The position numbers and the translations under genes were made by a program. Below, piece by piece: positions 36,801-51,800 of a stretch of 64,000 nucleotides of DNA. Source of the DNA: Drosophila persimilis (lineage: Eukaryota; Arthropoda; Insecta; Diptera; Drosophilidae); NCBI RefSeq assembly GCF_003286085.1, contig NW_020825294.1:11864501-11928500 (forward strand). The letters are read 5' to 3'. Position 1 is the stretch's first letter; each line of letters starts with the position of its first letter. A model generated the notes under the pieces. The model made no database searches and was not told where the DNA came from. It was given only the letters and a program-made list of their open reading frames with translations.

Positions 36801-39800
36801 CTCCAAGCACACACAGGGAACAGGACACAGGACACACACACTGACACAGGGCCGTAGCAGAGTCAATATGTTTTTTGGTGGATACCCGCACTGTGGAAGG
36901 GTGGGGGAGGGGGAAATCGAAGCAGCGGCAAATAGAACATTGTAAAGGAGGGACGTGGCAGGACTTGGTAATATTGTGGTCATAACGCAGTGCAAGAGCA
37001 AACACGGGACGTGTCTCTGTGCTGGGCTGGCTAAATATAGCCATTACATTATTGCACTTGACTGCAGCAGAGTCCATTTCAGCCAGCTGCCTCTGCTTCC
37101 CCCCCCCCCCCCCTCCGCCCCCTCGCCCACACTCACACACAGACTTATATTTTTCTGCGGTGCACTTTGCGACTGACACACACAAATACCGGACGACCAA
37201 AAGTATGCCATGGATTTGCTGCTCCTGCTCGTACTCCTGGAGGGCCGAGGGCCGAGGGCGGAGCACTGAGCGAGAGGGGACTAATAAAATTCCGTTTTTA
37301 CAAATTGAGTTTTTGTTAACGCGCACTAATTTTGTCGGCTTACACGTGGAGTGCATTTTCGGGTGGTTTCCAGCACCGTAATTCATTTAGCGGGCCACGA
37401 AAACGAAATGAGTGCTTAGGTCTTCGGGTTTCGTTAGGCGAAAAAGCAGAATAATTCGCTTGCTGTAATCTACTTCCTGCTTTTTCATGTAGATTGATTT
37501 TAGATATAGTGTACGTTTTCCTTTCATCTTTAAGCCTGCGACGAAGAATCCACTCCCAATCAACTGGTGACTCTTCCTCTCTGCGGAACGGTACGATGGC
37601 TTCTCTTTACAATTTATCCTTAGTTAGGTAGGGCTCCTTTTTCGGTCACTCCCAGTCCCACTCCCACTCCCACTCTAGCCTGAATTGCAATTCCAATTTG
37701 CATTTTATATGCGAATGTTCACTTGCAGCAATACAAAAATGTTCCATACAATTATAATGGTGAAACCGCAAAAACTGTGCTAGCAAAAATGAACAAAATT
37801 TAATTAAAATGAAAAATAAAAATGCACGAGACCTGGGGCAGGATAAAACGAATTAATCATACTCTAATGTATTCATAAAGGTCTGATCCCAAATTTAAAT
37901 TACTATAATATTTGAAAGTTAGCCCTTAAATATCTTATTAGATTGGTTTAATAAACAAAAATGGTTTGCTGCTGACTATCGTTTAACATAAACGCAAAAA
38001 TGGTTAAAATGCACTTAAAAATCAAATTTACAACAAATTATTCTAATTTTAAATATTCTAATTTTAATTTAAATATTTTAAAATACATCTTTATGTATTG
38101 TTATTAAACAATGGACAATCTTAAAGGTGTTGTCCATTTTGTATCAAAGTTTCCAAAAAGCGTGATATAATCGTGGTGTACATATGCACATACATACATG
38201 CACATATTCTCAGGAAAAATAGCTTTTAGACTAATATTCGAGGAAAATTAGCACTAAAATTACTAAGAAAACTAGTACTAATTACTAGAAAGGTGTGTAA
38301 GGATTAGTAATTTAATAAGAGGAAGAGAATTAGTGGTGATGTATGTAGATGTAAGATGCGCAAACGTCTAGCAAATCAGTGATGCCTCTAGAGGAAGTAC
38401 ATAATTATGACATGAGCCGGAGCAGACGGGGGCCGGAGGGACGAATGCACACGGAAGTAGGAAAAAGGTGGCTCCTTTTTGTGGCGGTCGCTGCATAACT
38501 GTCTAGCTGTCTTCCTGTTGCAGCCTGCAGCGTGCTCCTGCAGGCCAAGTCAGGAGATGAATGGCCTGGAGGGAGAGGCGTGGTTGCTTGCTGCCTTTGG
38601 TTTTTTTCTTAGAGGAACATAACGAAGCTTATTCGCATTCAAGTTGTGCATGAGTATTTGTCCATATGTATGTGTCTGACGGTCTGTGCATGAGTATCTG
38701 TGTCTGTGGTAAAGGAGAAGTATAAATAAATGGCAGCTATGAGCGGCAGTTGTTGAATTTTAAATGAGCAGAAAAAGCAAACGGCAGAATTTTTATTTTT
38801 GGCGCTGCTCCGTGCTGCATTCGACCAGGCCAAAGACAAGTTTCGGCACGCGGATATTTTCATGCATACCAACAGAGGAGAGGCGTTCATACGAGCATGT
38901 GTATGTGTGGTACGTAAACACGCACAGGCAGGCACAGAGAGAGACACAGATCCAGATACAGAGCCATAGGCAGAGGCAGAGGCAGAGTCAGTTCATTGAC
39001 ATGGGAAGCCACAACAACAGCAGCAGAGTTCGGGGAATTCAAAAAAGCAACTCCAAACAGAACGAGTCGGAGCGGCAATGTTGGACTAGCTTCGACTATA
39101 AGATACCCGTTACTCGGGAAAGATATAGGCAGCCCTCATACGAATATACCCAATAGAATTATGATTATGATTACTCTGGCTGTGCCAACAGTTTTTGTCT
39201 CTATACTTTTCATGGTCTCCGAGATTCTAAAACGGGCAGGAATTTGATTCACCGTGAAACTCTACGAGTACCGGCTATATAAAACTGAACTCATTCCCCA
39301 CGCAAAACTCGCACACTCCGCACAGACCCACCACACATACATAAACACACATGCAGTGATACACAGACGCAGACAGAGGCCTAGTTTCTCATTGTCCTGT
39401 GTGCATTAAAAATGGCTGCCCCAGCTCGACTTCATTACTCATTTTCCGCTGATATCCGTTGATATCCAGCCCCCTCTCGGCCTGCATCTACTTAATCACT
39501 TCCCCACGGCTGAGCCCCAACCCACCCAGCCCCCAACCGCATCCTTCGGTTGCTCCATGCTCCTTGCTCCTAGCGTCTTGGCCCTTATCTGTATCTGGGC
39601 CGGTTTCCTTGTTGTGCCGCTTCTTTTGCCGGCTCGGCTCCCATTGACGCCAATTAATCTACGCCTCGCTTTGTCTGCGCCTTTTTAATTAATGCGCCCG
39701 GGAGTTGTTTTATTTGTACTCTTACTTTCCCCGACCCGACCCGAGGCTCTCGGAAGCTTCCCTCTCTAGGGGTTTCTTCAGCAGAGGTCACGAAGGGAAA

Positions 39801-42800
39801 CTTCCGTGCTTCTTTCTGCTGCTCTATCCTCTCTTTGTTTTCCATTGCTTTCCTCCTCTTTGCTTTCACATTTTTTCAACATGGCTTTCGATTATTCCCA
39901 TTTCATTTGTCATTCTGCCTGATTACAGAGAAGGCCATAGGTATGCTCATTCGGTTTCTACGATGAAGAAGATTTTCGTACCCAGCAAATCGATTTCGAA
40001 GCCAGAGCCTGCAACTGGATCCAATCTATCCAATCTATAAAAATTGTACGGCGACTCTCCTTAAAGTTGGTTTATTTGTTAAGCAACTGAATATCAGTAC
40101 AAACGCTTATCTAAATGTTTTTTAATTTTTATCATCGATCAGCATCGATCCTCTTACTACCAATCGAGAGATTCTCCTTCTCTCCTTGCAAACAGATAAA
40201 GCATATGTTCATTTTATCCTTGGGGAAAATAAATTTCATTTTAGGGTAAGTAACATTCTTTACTATCACTCCTTCTTCGGGTTCTTTATGGCATTTGTGC
40301 AATTGTATACTTACGAAATATTCGTATTGACTCGCAGAGAGCTTTCCCTTTGAACCCCTTAAGTGGCCCGATCATTGTGCTCATTATTTCCATCTTTGTG
40401 CGCCATTCAATATGCATTCCACTCCATGGAGTATGGAGTCTGGAGTATACTTCAGTGTGGGGATTGCATTCAGTCGGCGCATTTAATAAAAAAAAAAACA
40501 CTTTTATATTCATTCCTTCCGCTTCGCTGGCAGACCAGGAATTAATTGAAACTGAGTGCAAGAAGTTATTTTGCTTTCGGGGCCGTGCGTGCCTTGCTCG
40601 CACTCGCAAAGTGCAATTAAGCTGGCGTGTGGGCGTGTCTGTTTGCACATTTTAAAGGCTGCTCGGCTCGGCTCATCGACGCCCCCCAGCACGGCAACAG
40701 ACTTTTCGGCGAAGTTGGCTTTTCCATCACGTCAACATGTGTTTATGAGCATGAATGGCAAACATTTGAAACTCCATTATCAAAATGATAGCTGACGGCA
40801 AATATTTACAAGGCATTACCCCGAGACCACGACCACATCTACTCGCACCCGAGTATATGCAGTTTACATATGTATATCCTTCGAATACATAAGCCCAATC
40901 GCACACTTTTGACCAAACGAAGGGAACGTGTGTCTGCATCGGTATCGGAGCACTCAGGGCTCGCATCAAGTTAATTAATTTCGATTTTACGTTATTATAC
41001 GTTCTAAGCTTGCATTTAGTTTGCAGGCAACCCCATCAATTTATATTTGGCATGAATTCAGTCTAAAGCTATTACGGAGAGCCATTCAAGAAATAATTAG
41101 GCACTTTCATAGAAACATAGAGGGAAAACATGGAGAAATTTAGTTTCAAGTTTGAAGAAATCCACTCATAATAAAAACTTTAGCATTAATCAATTGATGA
41201 AGCTGTCAAATTAATATCCAAAGAAAATTGAATTTGAATTGAGGAACATTCTTCCTTTAATTAAGCAGACGCATTTTCCCGTTAATCAGAACTCCATCCA
41301 AGGTACAGTGTTAGTCATTAGTGGGTCAAAGTGCTGCTCTACCACAAGCCGACCACAAGCCAGCGAGCAATCCACTGGATTGGACAGGAAAAGCTTCCGG
41401 CCTGCCCTCCTTTGCATATGTGAGTGTGTACTCATTTGACAAAGTTCTATCCACAGAGCGGGAAGAGGAGAGACACTCTCGTCGAGTCATTTGAACATGC
41501 AACAACATCAATCAAAGGGAAAGTTTGTGAAGCTTTCCCCAGTTCTCATTCCCCATTCCCCGTTTCCCACCCAACGACAGACCACAGCCGAAAATGCATT
41601 GAAATCGTTGAAAAGTATGCCATGCATGACCATAACCATCTCCTCCGCGTGTGGGGGTGCGGCACGTGAGTGTGCGAGTGAGTCCTGTTTGTGCTGACAA
41701 AATGCATGCAGCCGCAGGTAGCATTGATGGCTCCGCCAACAGAAATAGAAAATAGCAGCTAAAGCAGAGTGCAACATGATTGCATTCTAATCTCGGTGCC
41801 AGGCGTGGCACATACCCATACCCGTAACAAAGAGCCCAACCAGACCCGTCACACCATATAAGTTTCAAACATATTCAACTGCAATTTCCACACTCTGGAA
41901 TAGAAGTACTCGTGTAAGCAAAAGGAGTCCTTTTCACAGTTGACCTCCTCTGGGAGCAATTATGAAGAAGGCTCTATGTAAATCACATGCGATAAAAGTG
42001 CATTTCAGATGCCAAGTTTAGATTAAGATGAGCCTGCTATTGTTGCTCGAGTCCATGATTTAACAGCTTCCCTCCTAGTCGCCAGATTCATTTGGCAACA
42101 TGACAGATAACCGTAATGGAGGAGAAGGTCCTCTCAATTCGCTGCAGGTGGAGCTGGGGCTGACGAAGAAGTTGACGTTGACGTTGGTAGATAAGTAAAA
42201 TTGATGAAAGCCGAAGGGCTCTCCATCCTCTGCTCGGTGTGCGTGTCCTGCGCCATTTTAAATTGAATTGAAGCTGAATTGAATCCTGCTGCCGGACTCG
42301 GGGGCGGACTAGGAATGGGAATGGACTGTCATGGCAGGTGCCAAATCTTTAAATTGCTTGGGGACCCAGCTGCTGCTGCGGCAGGTCACAAAAAATATGC
42401 AAATGCAGCTGCAGCCCCTGCATTTAACAGCTAAAATATTGCCAGTGTCAAAGGCTTCGATTTCCCAAAGGAAAACTAATGGCATTAGTAACCTGCAACT
42501 GACTGCGCCACGCTGCCAAGTGCGCTAAGCGGCGGCCTAAAGAAATCGCTCTTTTCTGCCCTATTATCCTTGAACGGGCAGACGCAGACTTGGCAGAGGG
42601 TGGAGTTCTCACCATTTATTATCGCGACTCTCACATTGTCGCGCCATATGCAGCTAATTTCGCTCGATAACGAGCTCCCGTCAGGCATTAGCAACATTTG
42701 ATTGCCACGACATCTAAGCCCGCGAGTTATACAGTCGAATAAAAATTTGAGTATGTCCCAGCTCACTGCGGTTCCCATAAACCGCGTTTCTTGCGTCGAA

Positions 42801-45800
42801 AGGTGATAACTGCTACCCAATGCCCACTTCCTCCCCAACTTGCTCCCCAAATGACCCGATTCTGGTTTTTATGCTCCCCCTGTTCCCAGTTTCCAGATCC
42901 CAGTTCCCAGTTCCCAGTTCCCAGTCCCAGTGTTTCATGTAATTGCGACTGCGCTTTAAGTGTGCGTGCTGCAGTTTTACTGCCACCAGCAGTGGCAACA
43001 ACAAACGACAGTGGCGATGGCGGTGGCGGTGGCGCTGGCGGTGGCGCAGGCACTGGCGACGCATTGTGCCCGTTTGTTCTTTCAACTTCATTTTGCAGCA
43101 GCAACAGCGCCAGTCGTACTTCATTGCTTTACCCACACCCTGCCCCACGACTCTGCCAAACGAGTCCCCACCCCAGCCCTCTGGTTTATATGTTTTGGCA
43201 GAAGGTGTGAACAACACATGTGCAAATTTTATTTATTCATTTTATTTGCATGCCAAGTGTGTGCGAGTGTGCTGGGCTCAGAGTATTGTAAATGCACTGA
43301 AAGAAATCAGAGGATACTCGTGCTCGTGTTCTTCCAAAACATAACTTGTCGTTTTATTAAATCAGAAAAACACCCGTATTTCAGAATCTATCGGAGCAAA
43401 AAGTCAAATTGTACTCGGAGGAAGTTGGTCATGTTAATACCTCATTTGTTAATTGGGACAGAAAAATTATGTCAAACATAAATTTACTTAAAGCAATTTA
43501 CTAAAAGCAACACCAAACACTTGCAAGTAATATTCGAATTTAGTGCTGTGTATAAACAGTCACAGAATAGTCCTTAAACATGGATTAGAGGCTCAGTGAC
43601 CGCTGCGAAGTATCCTGTTTTCTCTCAGCGTACTCGCAAATGCTCTTTCGCTGTTTGCATTTGTTGTGTGACTTTTAGCGCGTCACTGAATGCGCAGTGT
43701 TCTAGCGTCTGGGATCGTTTTCATTTTTATTTCATTCCCGCTGCTTTTTTTACTTCTGCTACGTATGCCAGAAGCAGTCGTTCAGCTTTCAGCTGGTTGC
43801 TGTGTTTCTTTTCATGCCTCATATGAGTGGGTGTGAGTGGGTGTGAGTGGGAGTGAGAGTCTTTTGTTTGTGCGCTCCATTTCGCTGGATCCAAACTTTG
43901 TGCGGACTCGCAGGCCCTGGCAGAGGCAGAGCCAAACAAACAACTCTCACTCAGATACACACCATCCAACATCCAAATGCAATGCAGATCTAATATGAAT
44001 TGAGGTTGTCTCGCTAACAAAGGCAAACGCCTCGCTTGGACTTTTCTAACAGTGTTCACCTTTTTCCCTCCCACCCATTGCCTACTCTCTTTCTCTCCCG
44101 GAGTTGTCCGTTTTCCACCGCTCTCTTGTTGGCCTCTCCGCAATTGTGAGTTGCAGAAAAGTTTTTTCAACTGATGAATGCAGGCGGCGGCGGCCACCCC
44201 CTTAAAGGTGAGAATGAGTCAAACACCGCACGTGCCACATGACGTTGCATGTAATTTTCTCGACAGTGCCAGTCAGGCAGGATATGTATGTCCTGTTTGT
44301 ATATAGGCCAGAGGTGCTGCGGAAAGAAACGCCAGCTGCCATTCAAGGAACAGCCAACAGACAGGACACAGGTGCAAGCGTATATGCAGGCGCAGGTGCA
44401 GGTGCATGTGGCAATGTGTGGCTGTGTGGCAGTGTGTGCCTGTGGGTGGTGTGGGTTTCTCTCGGGCAAATAATTAAAATTTCACTTTCTTGGCAATTCA
44501 CTTTTTATACAAAAAGAAATTGTGTCATCAGGGATTCTGTTTTGTGAAAACTTGGTGCATACTTTAAGGCGTATTCTTAAAAAGCGGGTACACACTGAAA
44601 CTGAGAGTGGAAATTAAGTCCTAAAATGCATTGAGTAATTTAAACGTCCTGCTGCTATACTGTAGCAATTCCTCTGGATATTTGTACTTTGGATGGGAAC
44701 ATATACGAGTTATGTACACAGTCCTTCCCGTTCCGAGTTAAAGTTTTTAAAGAATAATTATTTCTTACTCAATTCAATCATATAACTTTGTGCAGACAAC
44801 ACTGAATGATACCATCTTGACAGGTCTTGTGTACCCTAAGGTTTCACAGAACGAACCGAATATTGTTAGCGTTCAGACGAGTTTCAAATAATGATGCCAC
44901 AGCATATTGCCGGGGCAGATAACTAGTACTTGGTGCAGTTTCCCTTCGGAATTATATTTATGAATGAGTTAGTTATACTCGAACAAACATTTAAAACATG
45001 TTATAGACATAGACAATTATATTTGCTACTTACCACATCAATAATTTGCATTAAAGTTAAACCAAAGCTTAATTGTAACGGGTCCGATTCATTGAGAACG
45101 GGACGTTCTAGTGTATTATAAGGATCCAAAAGATCATGTAACAGTCTCTTTTCATGATATCCTGCTAGGCAAACTGCAAGTAAATAAAGTAGGAATTAGT
45201 ATATGAAACTTTTCAGGACAAGGAAAAAGGATCACTGCAAATGTTTGCCATTTCATAGAAGCGCCGCAAATCAACATCAATAATTCATGTGGGGGAGGCC
45301 ACGGCAGGGCAGGAGTTGCAGAAACTAAATTTATTGATATGCGAAAGTTTACGAGTTCTTGGTTTTTGCAACTTGTTCCTTGGTCTGGATCCATGGTCTT
45401 GGATCGCTTGACGTCTGTGTCTCGGACCTGTTCATGGTTCTGGTATTGGTCCTGGGCTTGAGTGTGGATTCTGGTCTTGTGTGTGCATGCGGGTTGCGCA
45501 TTCGGCGTTGAATTGGAAAGGCAACAGTAGAACCAGAATTCTGAAAGGATGGCAGAAAGTTTGCGTTTCGGTTGTCCTTTTTGCCAGCAGACATACATAT
45601 GTAAGATGTCCTTCTCTCTCCCTTTGCCAGGTCATGTCCCTGTCCCCTATTTTTCTCTCTATGTGACTCTATTGTTCTCTGGCAGTCGCATAACAAAAGG
45701 AAACTTTTATTGAGCAAAAGTTTTTCACATACAAATTTTCTTGGAGCGTTTTTCCCTGGCGATAATAGATTGCCTCACACAGATACGCACATAGAGGAAT

Positions 45801-48800
45801 CCATATACACATATATTCATATGTATGTACATATATGCACAATTGTAGGAGTAGAGAAAGACATATTCGCATCGTTATCGGAGAATTATTTATGCATGAA
45901 TGTGGACTACAGAAGAAACTACAACGCCAACTACAACAACAAATGAAAGTAGATGAGAAGAAGGAGCAAACTTGCTTGCTTGCTTGCTCTTTGCCTCTCA
46001 ATTTAATAATTTCTTAAGGGTGCTCCCCATCACCACCAATGCTGCCATCCTGCCACCTCCCTTTCAGCCCACACAATAAGCAGACACTAAGTAGCTATAA
46101 GTTCGAGGATTTATTGAACTGAGCGATTGGGAATGCACGAATGCAGTTCATGTGAAAATAGCTTCCGATGGGAAAATAGTCTCGGACAATTGCAATTGTG
46201 GAAGTTCTTGAAAATTGAATTCATCGCAGATTGATTTACTCTCCTGCATAGAACATTTCATTAAACTGAAGTGAGGTTTAATTCAATTCCAGCTTTTGGT
46301 GGGGTGCTCTTGTCTTCCAGGGGCTTCCTTTCTGCTGACAGCAAAGTTTCTGTTTTACATGGAAAACTTTTCCCCTTTTTTTAGAAGCTTACCTCGCTTA
46401 ACCCAAAAGATTTGCATACAAAATGAGCAGCATTTAAGAATTATGCACATGAATTTTTTAGTTTTAATTTGTCTTTAGTCTTTTCTCTCTCTCTCTCTCT
46501 CTCTCTCCCCCTCAGCCTGCTGCTTCTGTTACTGCTTGCCTACTTTCTTCTACGTTTTTGCATATTTCATTCGCTTTTCACGCTCTCTTCCTTGTTCATT
46601 TAATATTAAAACAAAATGACGAGCCTGCAGGCAAAAGGAAAAGTAGAGAAAAACTGCAGCTAACGAGCACGGGCCAACAATGAGGTAGGGGGAGGGGCAG
46701 CGGCAGCGGCAGGGACAGGGGCAGGGCACCTAACTGGGCCTTTAAGGCAAAGCATTGACACCAACGCATAGCGAAAGGAAAAATGAATGAGATGCGAGCA
46801 CAAAGCAACAGGAGTGCAACGGAGGACCCAGAAAGAGACAAAAAAACAGAACACACACAAAAAAACAGGGCAACGTCTGATGAAGTGTCAAAATGAATGT
46901 GATAATAAAACAAATATGAGGATGAGCGAGACAACAGAGAAAGCGGGGAAAGCGGGGAAAGCGAGGAAAGCGAGGAAGGCGAGGAAGGCGAGGAAGGCGG
47001 GGAAGATACGGATAGAGAATCAGGAGCTCTGGGGCACTTTCATTGTAGCTGAGCACAAAGGACACTTTTGCCGACTTTTGGTTGCGTCAGCCCAAGACGA
47101 GACTTTTGTTTCAATATTTCTTTGTTGTGTGCACCATCGAAAACCATAAAAAAAAATCTAGATACATCCCATGGACCATCCAAAAGCAAACGGACTAACT
47201 TTTTCGTACTGCCACAGTTTTCAGGAAATTTCGTTGATAAATAAACATACCGAAGTCACCCGAAAATGGTCCCTTAAAGTGTGCCTCCTTGCCGACTCCT
47301 CCGAAGGACGCTCGTTAATGGCTCACATGGACAATGTCGGGAGTCATTAACTTTCCATTTTTGTGGCCATCATCTTCAACTTGGCCTCCACCTCAACCTA
47401 TCATTCTCGCTTCTCTCTGTCTCTCTATCTACCTCCCTCCGTTTCGGGGTAGACTTCTGACATTTCGAAATGCCTTTTCAATGGCTGCACTTCCGTTTCG
47501 TTATTTTTCTTCGCTTTTTTACCGTTACCGTTGCCGTTGCCGCTGCCGCTGCCGCTGCCGCTGGTGGTGCTGCTGCTGTTGTTGTCGGCAGGCCGCATAA
47601 AATTGCAATTTTATTGCAGTGGAGCATGAAAAAGTAATTGCTATTTCACAAAGCCAAGTCAAGTCCTGGGCCAGACAGAGACAGCCGCAGGGACGACAGA
47701 GAGAAACAGCTAGTGGGAAGCACGGCAACAGCTGAAGCTTTGGACGCCGACGTCGACGCGGACTATGCCAAAGCCACCGCATGGCATGGGGTGGCGTGAA
47801 ATTTAATGTTCAAAATAAAAACCGACCAAAATTGGTTAGAAAATGCAGCTGCCCGAATACACACGCAGAGCAACAGCAACGTCAGCAACGAAAATAGCAA
47901 TAACAAGGACCTGAAATTGGCCGACTTCTCCACGAAACGAAGAAAAGTTCAAATTGCCGAAAGAGAGAAATAAGTAGTGTGTTATTTCTTGGCTTCGTAG
48001 ATATCAGAAATGCTGATACTCTCTAATTCGGACTTCAACTTAGGGATAACCGACATATTACAGCGCATTGAACCCCATCTTTATAGCATAAGGATTGTTA
48101 TTCTTCCTAATCGTGAATAACTTGTGGTATATGTACATATTTTTAGCATAAGCAGCTGTCTATGCAAAGTTTATATTTGGAATCGCTAAAGAGTGAGTTT
48201 TATTCCAAATCGAATTGAGCAAAAAGAACACCGTTAGGTGTTAACCTGCCAAGAAATTTCTTAAGTTATAGATAATCTTTGTATAAGAGCAAACTGAAAA
48301 ATTACACACTCTGTACAAAACTATTTCCTAAAAATTTGTATGAGAGTTTTTTACGTTTTCAAAAGGCATACACTCTCTTTTGAACGACCACAACATCGAA
48401 TGGCAACCAAACGAACGTATAGGCATCCCTTCGCCCATTTCCCTTCTCTACTCTACTCTATATCAGTATTCTCCTCATACGCCATATCCGAAGCATACCA
48501 CGCGAGAGTAGGCATACGAGTATATACCTACTGGAGAAATATTTCGGCTCGGGCTGGCCGCCGATATTAAAAATTGAAACCAAAACGGAAACTGACGCGG
48601 CGCCAAACCACTTAAGCCCGCAAAAGCCAATACAAAATGATGCTCGGAGAAAAGCAGCCAAAGAAATAAAGAGATGGGGAAAAATATGAAGCCTGACGGC
48701 TGTCTGCCCTGACTTTTATTCCTGCTGGAACCCACTTTTGTTGGGGCGCCGCACCTGCTAATGGCCGTAGAGGGAGTATAGAGCACGAGACAGAGGGCAC

Positions 48801-51800
48801 GGACCAGAAACCGGAGAAGCGAACATTTTAATAGCTCCAGGTGACGCCTAACCATTCAAAGCTTAAATTATGCAATAAAAATTCCAACAACAACAAGGGA
48901 AACGGGTTACTGCTCTAACCCTCCCCCACAAATCTCTCGCTCTACAGCATTCCATCCTATACATCCCCATAACCCACACCCGTACCGGTATAGCTGCCCT
49001 TAATTGGATGGGGTCTGGCTGCTGGGAAAGCATTTAATTGCTTATGACTTTCTTGTTTTCCTCTTTCCTCTTTCCAGTTTTTCTTTTTTTATTTTGCTAT
49101 AGGGATGAAGAAGATGGAGTATAACCTGAGACAAGAGTAGGCTTAAAAAATGAAACAAATCGATGAAGAGATGGACGGATAGGAGAGTGGATACTTCTCA
49201 CATAGAGAAGCTTTCCAACAGGCCCTGGCATTGCCGGCAACTCCGGCAGAGCCATCAATCAAAATTCCTTGTGTCCACTATTGAAAATTATGAATGCTAT
49301 CGTATTTGATGATTGATTTTAGTCCAGGCAACATTCCTCCCCTTTATCATCCCACCCCTGATCCGGATCCTTTGTAATGCGTTTGAGGTGGAGTGGGGAT
49401 GGGCTGGGGGATTATTTGTATTTGGATGATGGGCCCATCATCTGTCTCACGCTCGGGCTCGTGTGGCCGAGTGCGTGTGCTCCATAATGCAAATGGCAGG
49501 CATGACATTGTGTTTTTCTTTCTTGTACAACCCTTTAGCTAATGATGGAAGGGAACTTGTGACATTTATCGTATGCGAGCCGACATGTCTGGATATATAG
49601 ATTGATAGATCTGAGGGGGAGTTGACATTTGCGAAAGTTTTTCAATAATCCATGAGAATATCTCACGGAGTGGGTTCGTCGTAGGCTTTTCCTAGTCCTC
49701 GATAGAGGCACTGAGGGCCGCTGCAAACATATAAATATAAATCGCCTGAAGTGGGTGTGGACTCTTTGTCTATTTTCGTTGAGCACACAACCTGAAAATA
49801 CGACTTTTTACCTTTAACGTATGAGTACGTTTGGGATTATTAATATTTTCTTTTTATAAACTGACTACTTTCGCCGACTTCATCATGCCCTTGTTCGTTA
49901 TCGAAACAGAAATAAAATCAACTTAGTCATCTCCCGTTGATGGGATGGCATCGTATGGCATGGGGCCAAGGAGTGGGGCCGAAACCCTGTCAAATACGCA
50001 AAAGTCTTGAATTCTTGAAGCATGCCAAAAGCCTTTCCGTAGCAATAAATGTCATACTTACAAAACATGACCAGAGAGCAAAAAAGGGAATCAGAGAGGG
50101 AGAGAGCGGGGGAAACAAGGGAATGCAGAGGGGCACTTGGCTGGCCAACCGGGCGTATGAACGATGTCATAGGACCAAGCGCATACTCAACACACTCATG
50201 AATACAAGTACACTAAAAACCACACGGATACGGTACGGACACACAGTCACACATGCTGCTGGTGTAAGCAACGTTGACGTTGTTCAAAGTTTAAATCTGA
50301 TTAGCGATGGCAGCCATGGGGGGAGAGAGGGAAAAGCAGACTGTACAATATTGCCAGGGCGGAAACGGAAGTGCTGCCATAAAATCATAAACATGCACAC
50401 GCATTCGGACCGACGGCAATTGTTGTTGAAACTTCTGTTGCTTTTGCTGTTGCTGTGGCTGTGGCTGTTAGTGCTGCATGAAACATGAACTCAAAGCCAA
50501 AGCGACAGACAGCCAAAGGAGGGGGAATGAAACGACTTCGACTGTAAAGACAAAGACGTTGCCAGACCGCACACAAAGACCCCACATGCATTCAGCACAG
50601 TGGTTCAAAAAATACTTTCTGATAGAAAAACTTTGGCCGCTAAGGAGAGCAAAACGAAATGTATTTGAAAACCTAACAGAACGTCTCTCTGAATAGGGTA
50701 AATCACATGTCGCTGTCACTGGAGTCACTGTGGCCAGTATGCGTTTATGATTTCATAGCTTGGCACGCAAGCCGTGACACGCACAAGCGGCTATTTGGTG
50801 CCAGCCTTTGTGCCAAGCAGGCGCTGAAACATTGGCAACACTTTCAATCTCGTTCTCTCTCCCCCAGTCATATGGGCAGCCATTAATAACCTCAATATGT
50901 GTAAGTGGCAGTCACTCTTCTCACAACTCTCTCTAGCCTCGGCAGGTGCTGGTTTCTCTAATGGCATGGCAGACATTCGTGCCGGTAGCCAAACTTGGTC
51001 CTTGTCTTGCTTAAAGTATTGTTGCCGTGACAAAGAATTTGTAAGCTCCTGGAGCAGGGAAAAACACGAAACCATTGAAAAGATTTTCCAAGCCACACAC
51101 ATGCATGCACGGAGCGGTGCACTGCAGATACTTGAGATGGGAAATTTCTGGGGAGCAAATGCCTGCTGGAAGTATTTATGGCATGGCAACATTTACCCCA
51201 GCCACACATTGTGGAATATGGCTTTGCTCGGTTATCAAAAATAGTTTTGGCTTGAAAATGTAGGTCGACTAACAATAGAAATTTTATTCAATTAGCCAGG
51301 AAATGACATGGATGGCAATTTAAGGCTTTATGTTGCTAGTTTTACATTTTAAGTGGTAGGCGTTGGCGTCAATGAGAGTTTACTTTTTCATAAACCATTT
51401 ATGCAAACCCATTTGCTCAACACGGTCTTTGAAGCATTTCAAATACGGACCGCCACGCGGTAACCCCGAACAAGGACTTCAAAAGTGGGGGAGACAAAAA
51501 AGCGACAACATCCTAAGGCACAGACGACGCTTCAATGCTTTCAAGTGGCATAGACTGGTCTGAGATGGCTGTTGTTGCTTCACTTGAGGCTGTCGTAAAT
51601 GTCACAACTAACAAGCAACAATGGCATCAACAAGAGGAACGACAACGACAACGACAGCGACAACAGCTTCGTAGGCCCGCAAAATATCCCACATCCCACT
51701 CATGAGTGGTTTTATGTGTCAAAGTGACAATATGTTGCCGGCGTGCATTATGGGCCTGCCTCTGTTGCTCTTGCTGCCAAACAATGACGACGTTAATGAC

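Larger units (their letters stand above)
35357..45033 (-). other. nAChRalpha5: Intron 2 of nAChRalpha5
   Basis: This 9.7-kb intron contains no second ligand-domain exon that I could find. It holds GAGCG units near 36,589-36,612, a poly-C run at 37,099-37,113, a possible degenerate repeat fragment at 39,099-39,275, and the two short tandem repeats near 42.9 and 43.0 kb. Confidence 0.7.

Noticed and set aside
36727..37386. A 219-codon open frame on the minus strand inside intron 2.
   Set aside because: It overlaps a poly-C run and several equally long frames on both strands, has no recognisable domain, and lies inside a receptor intron.
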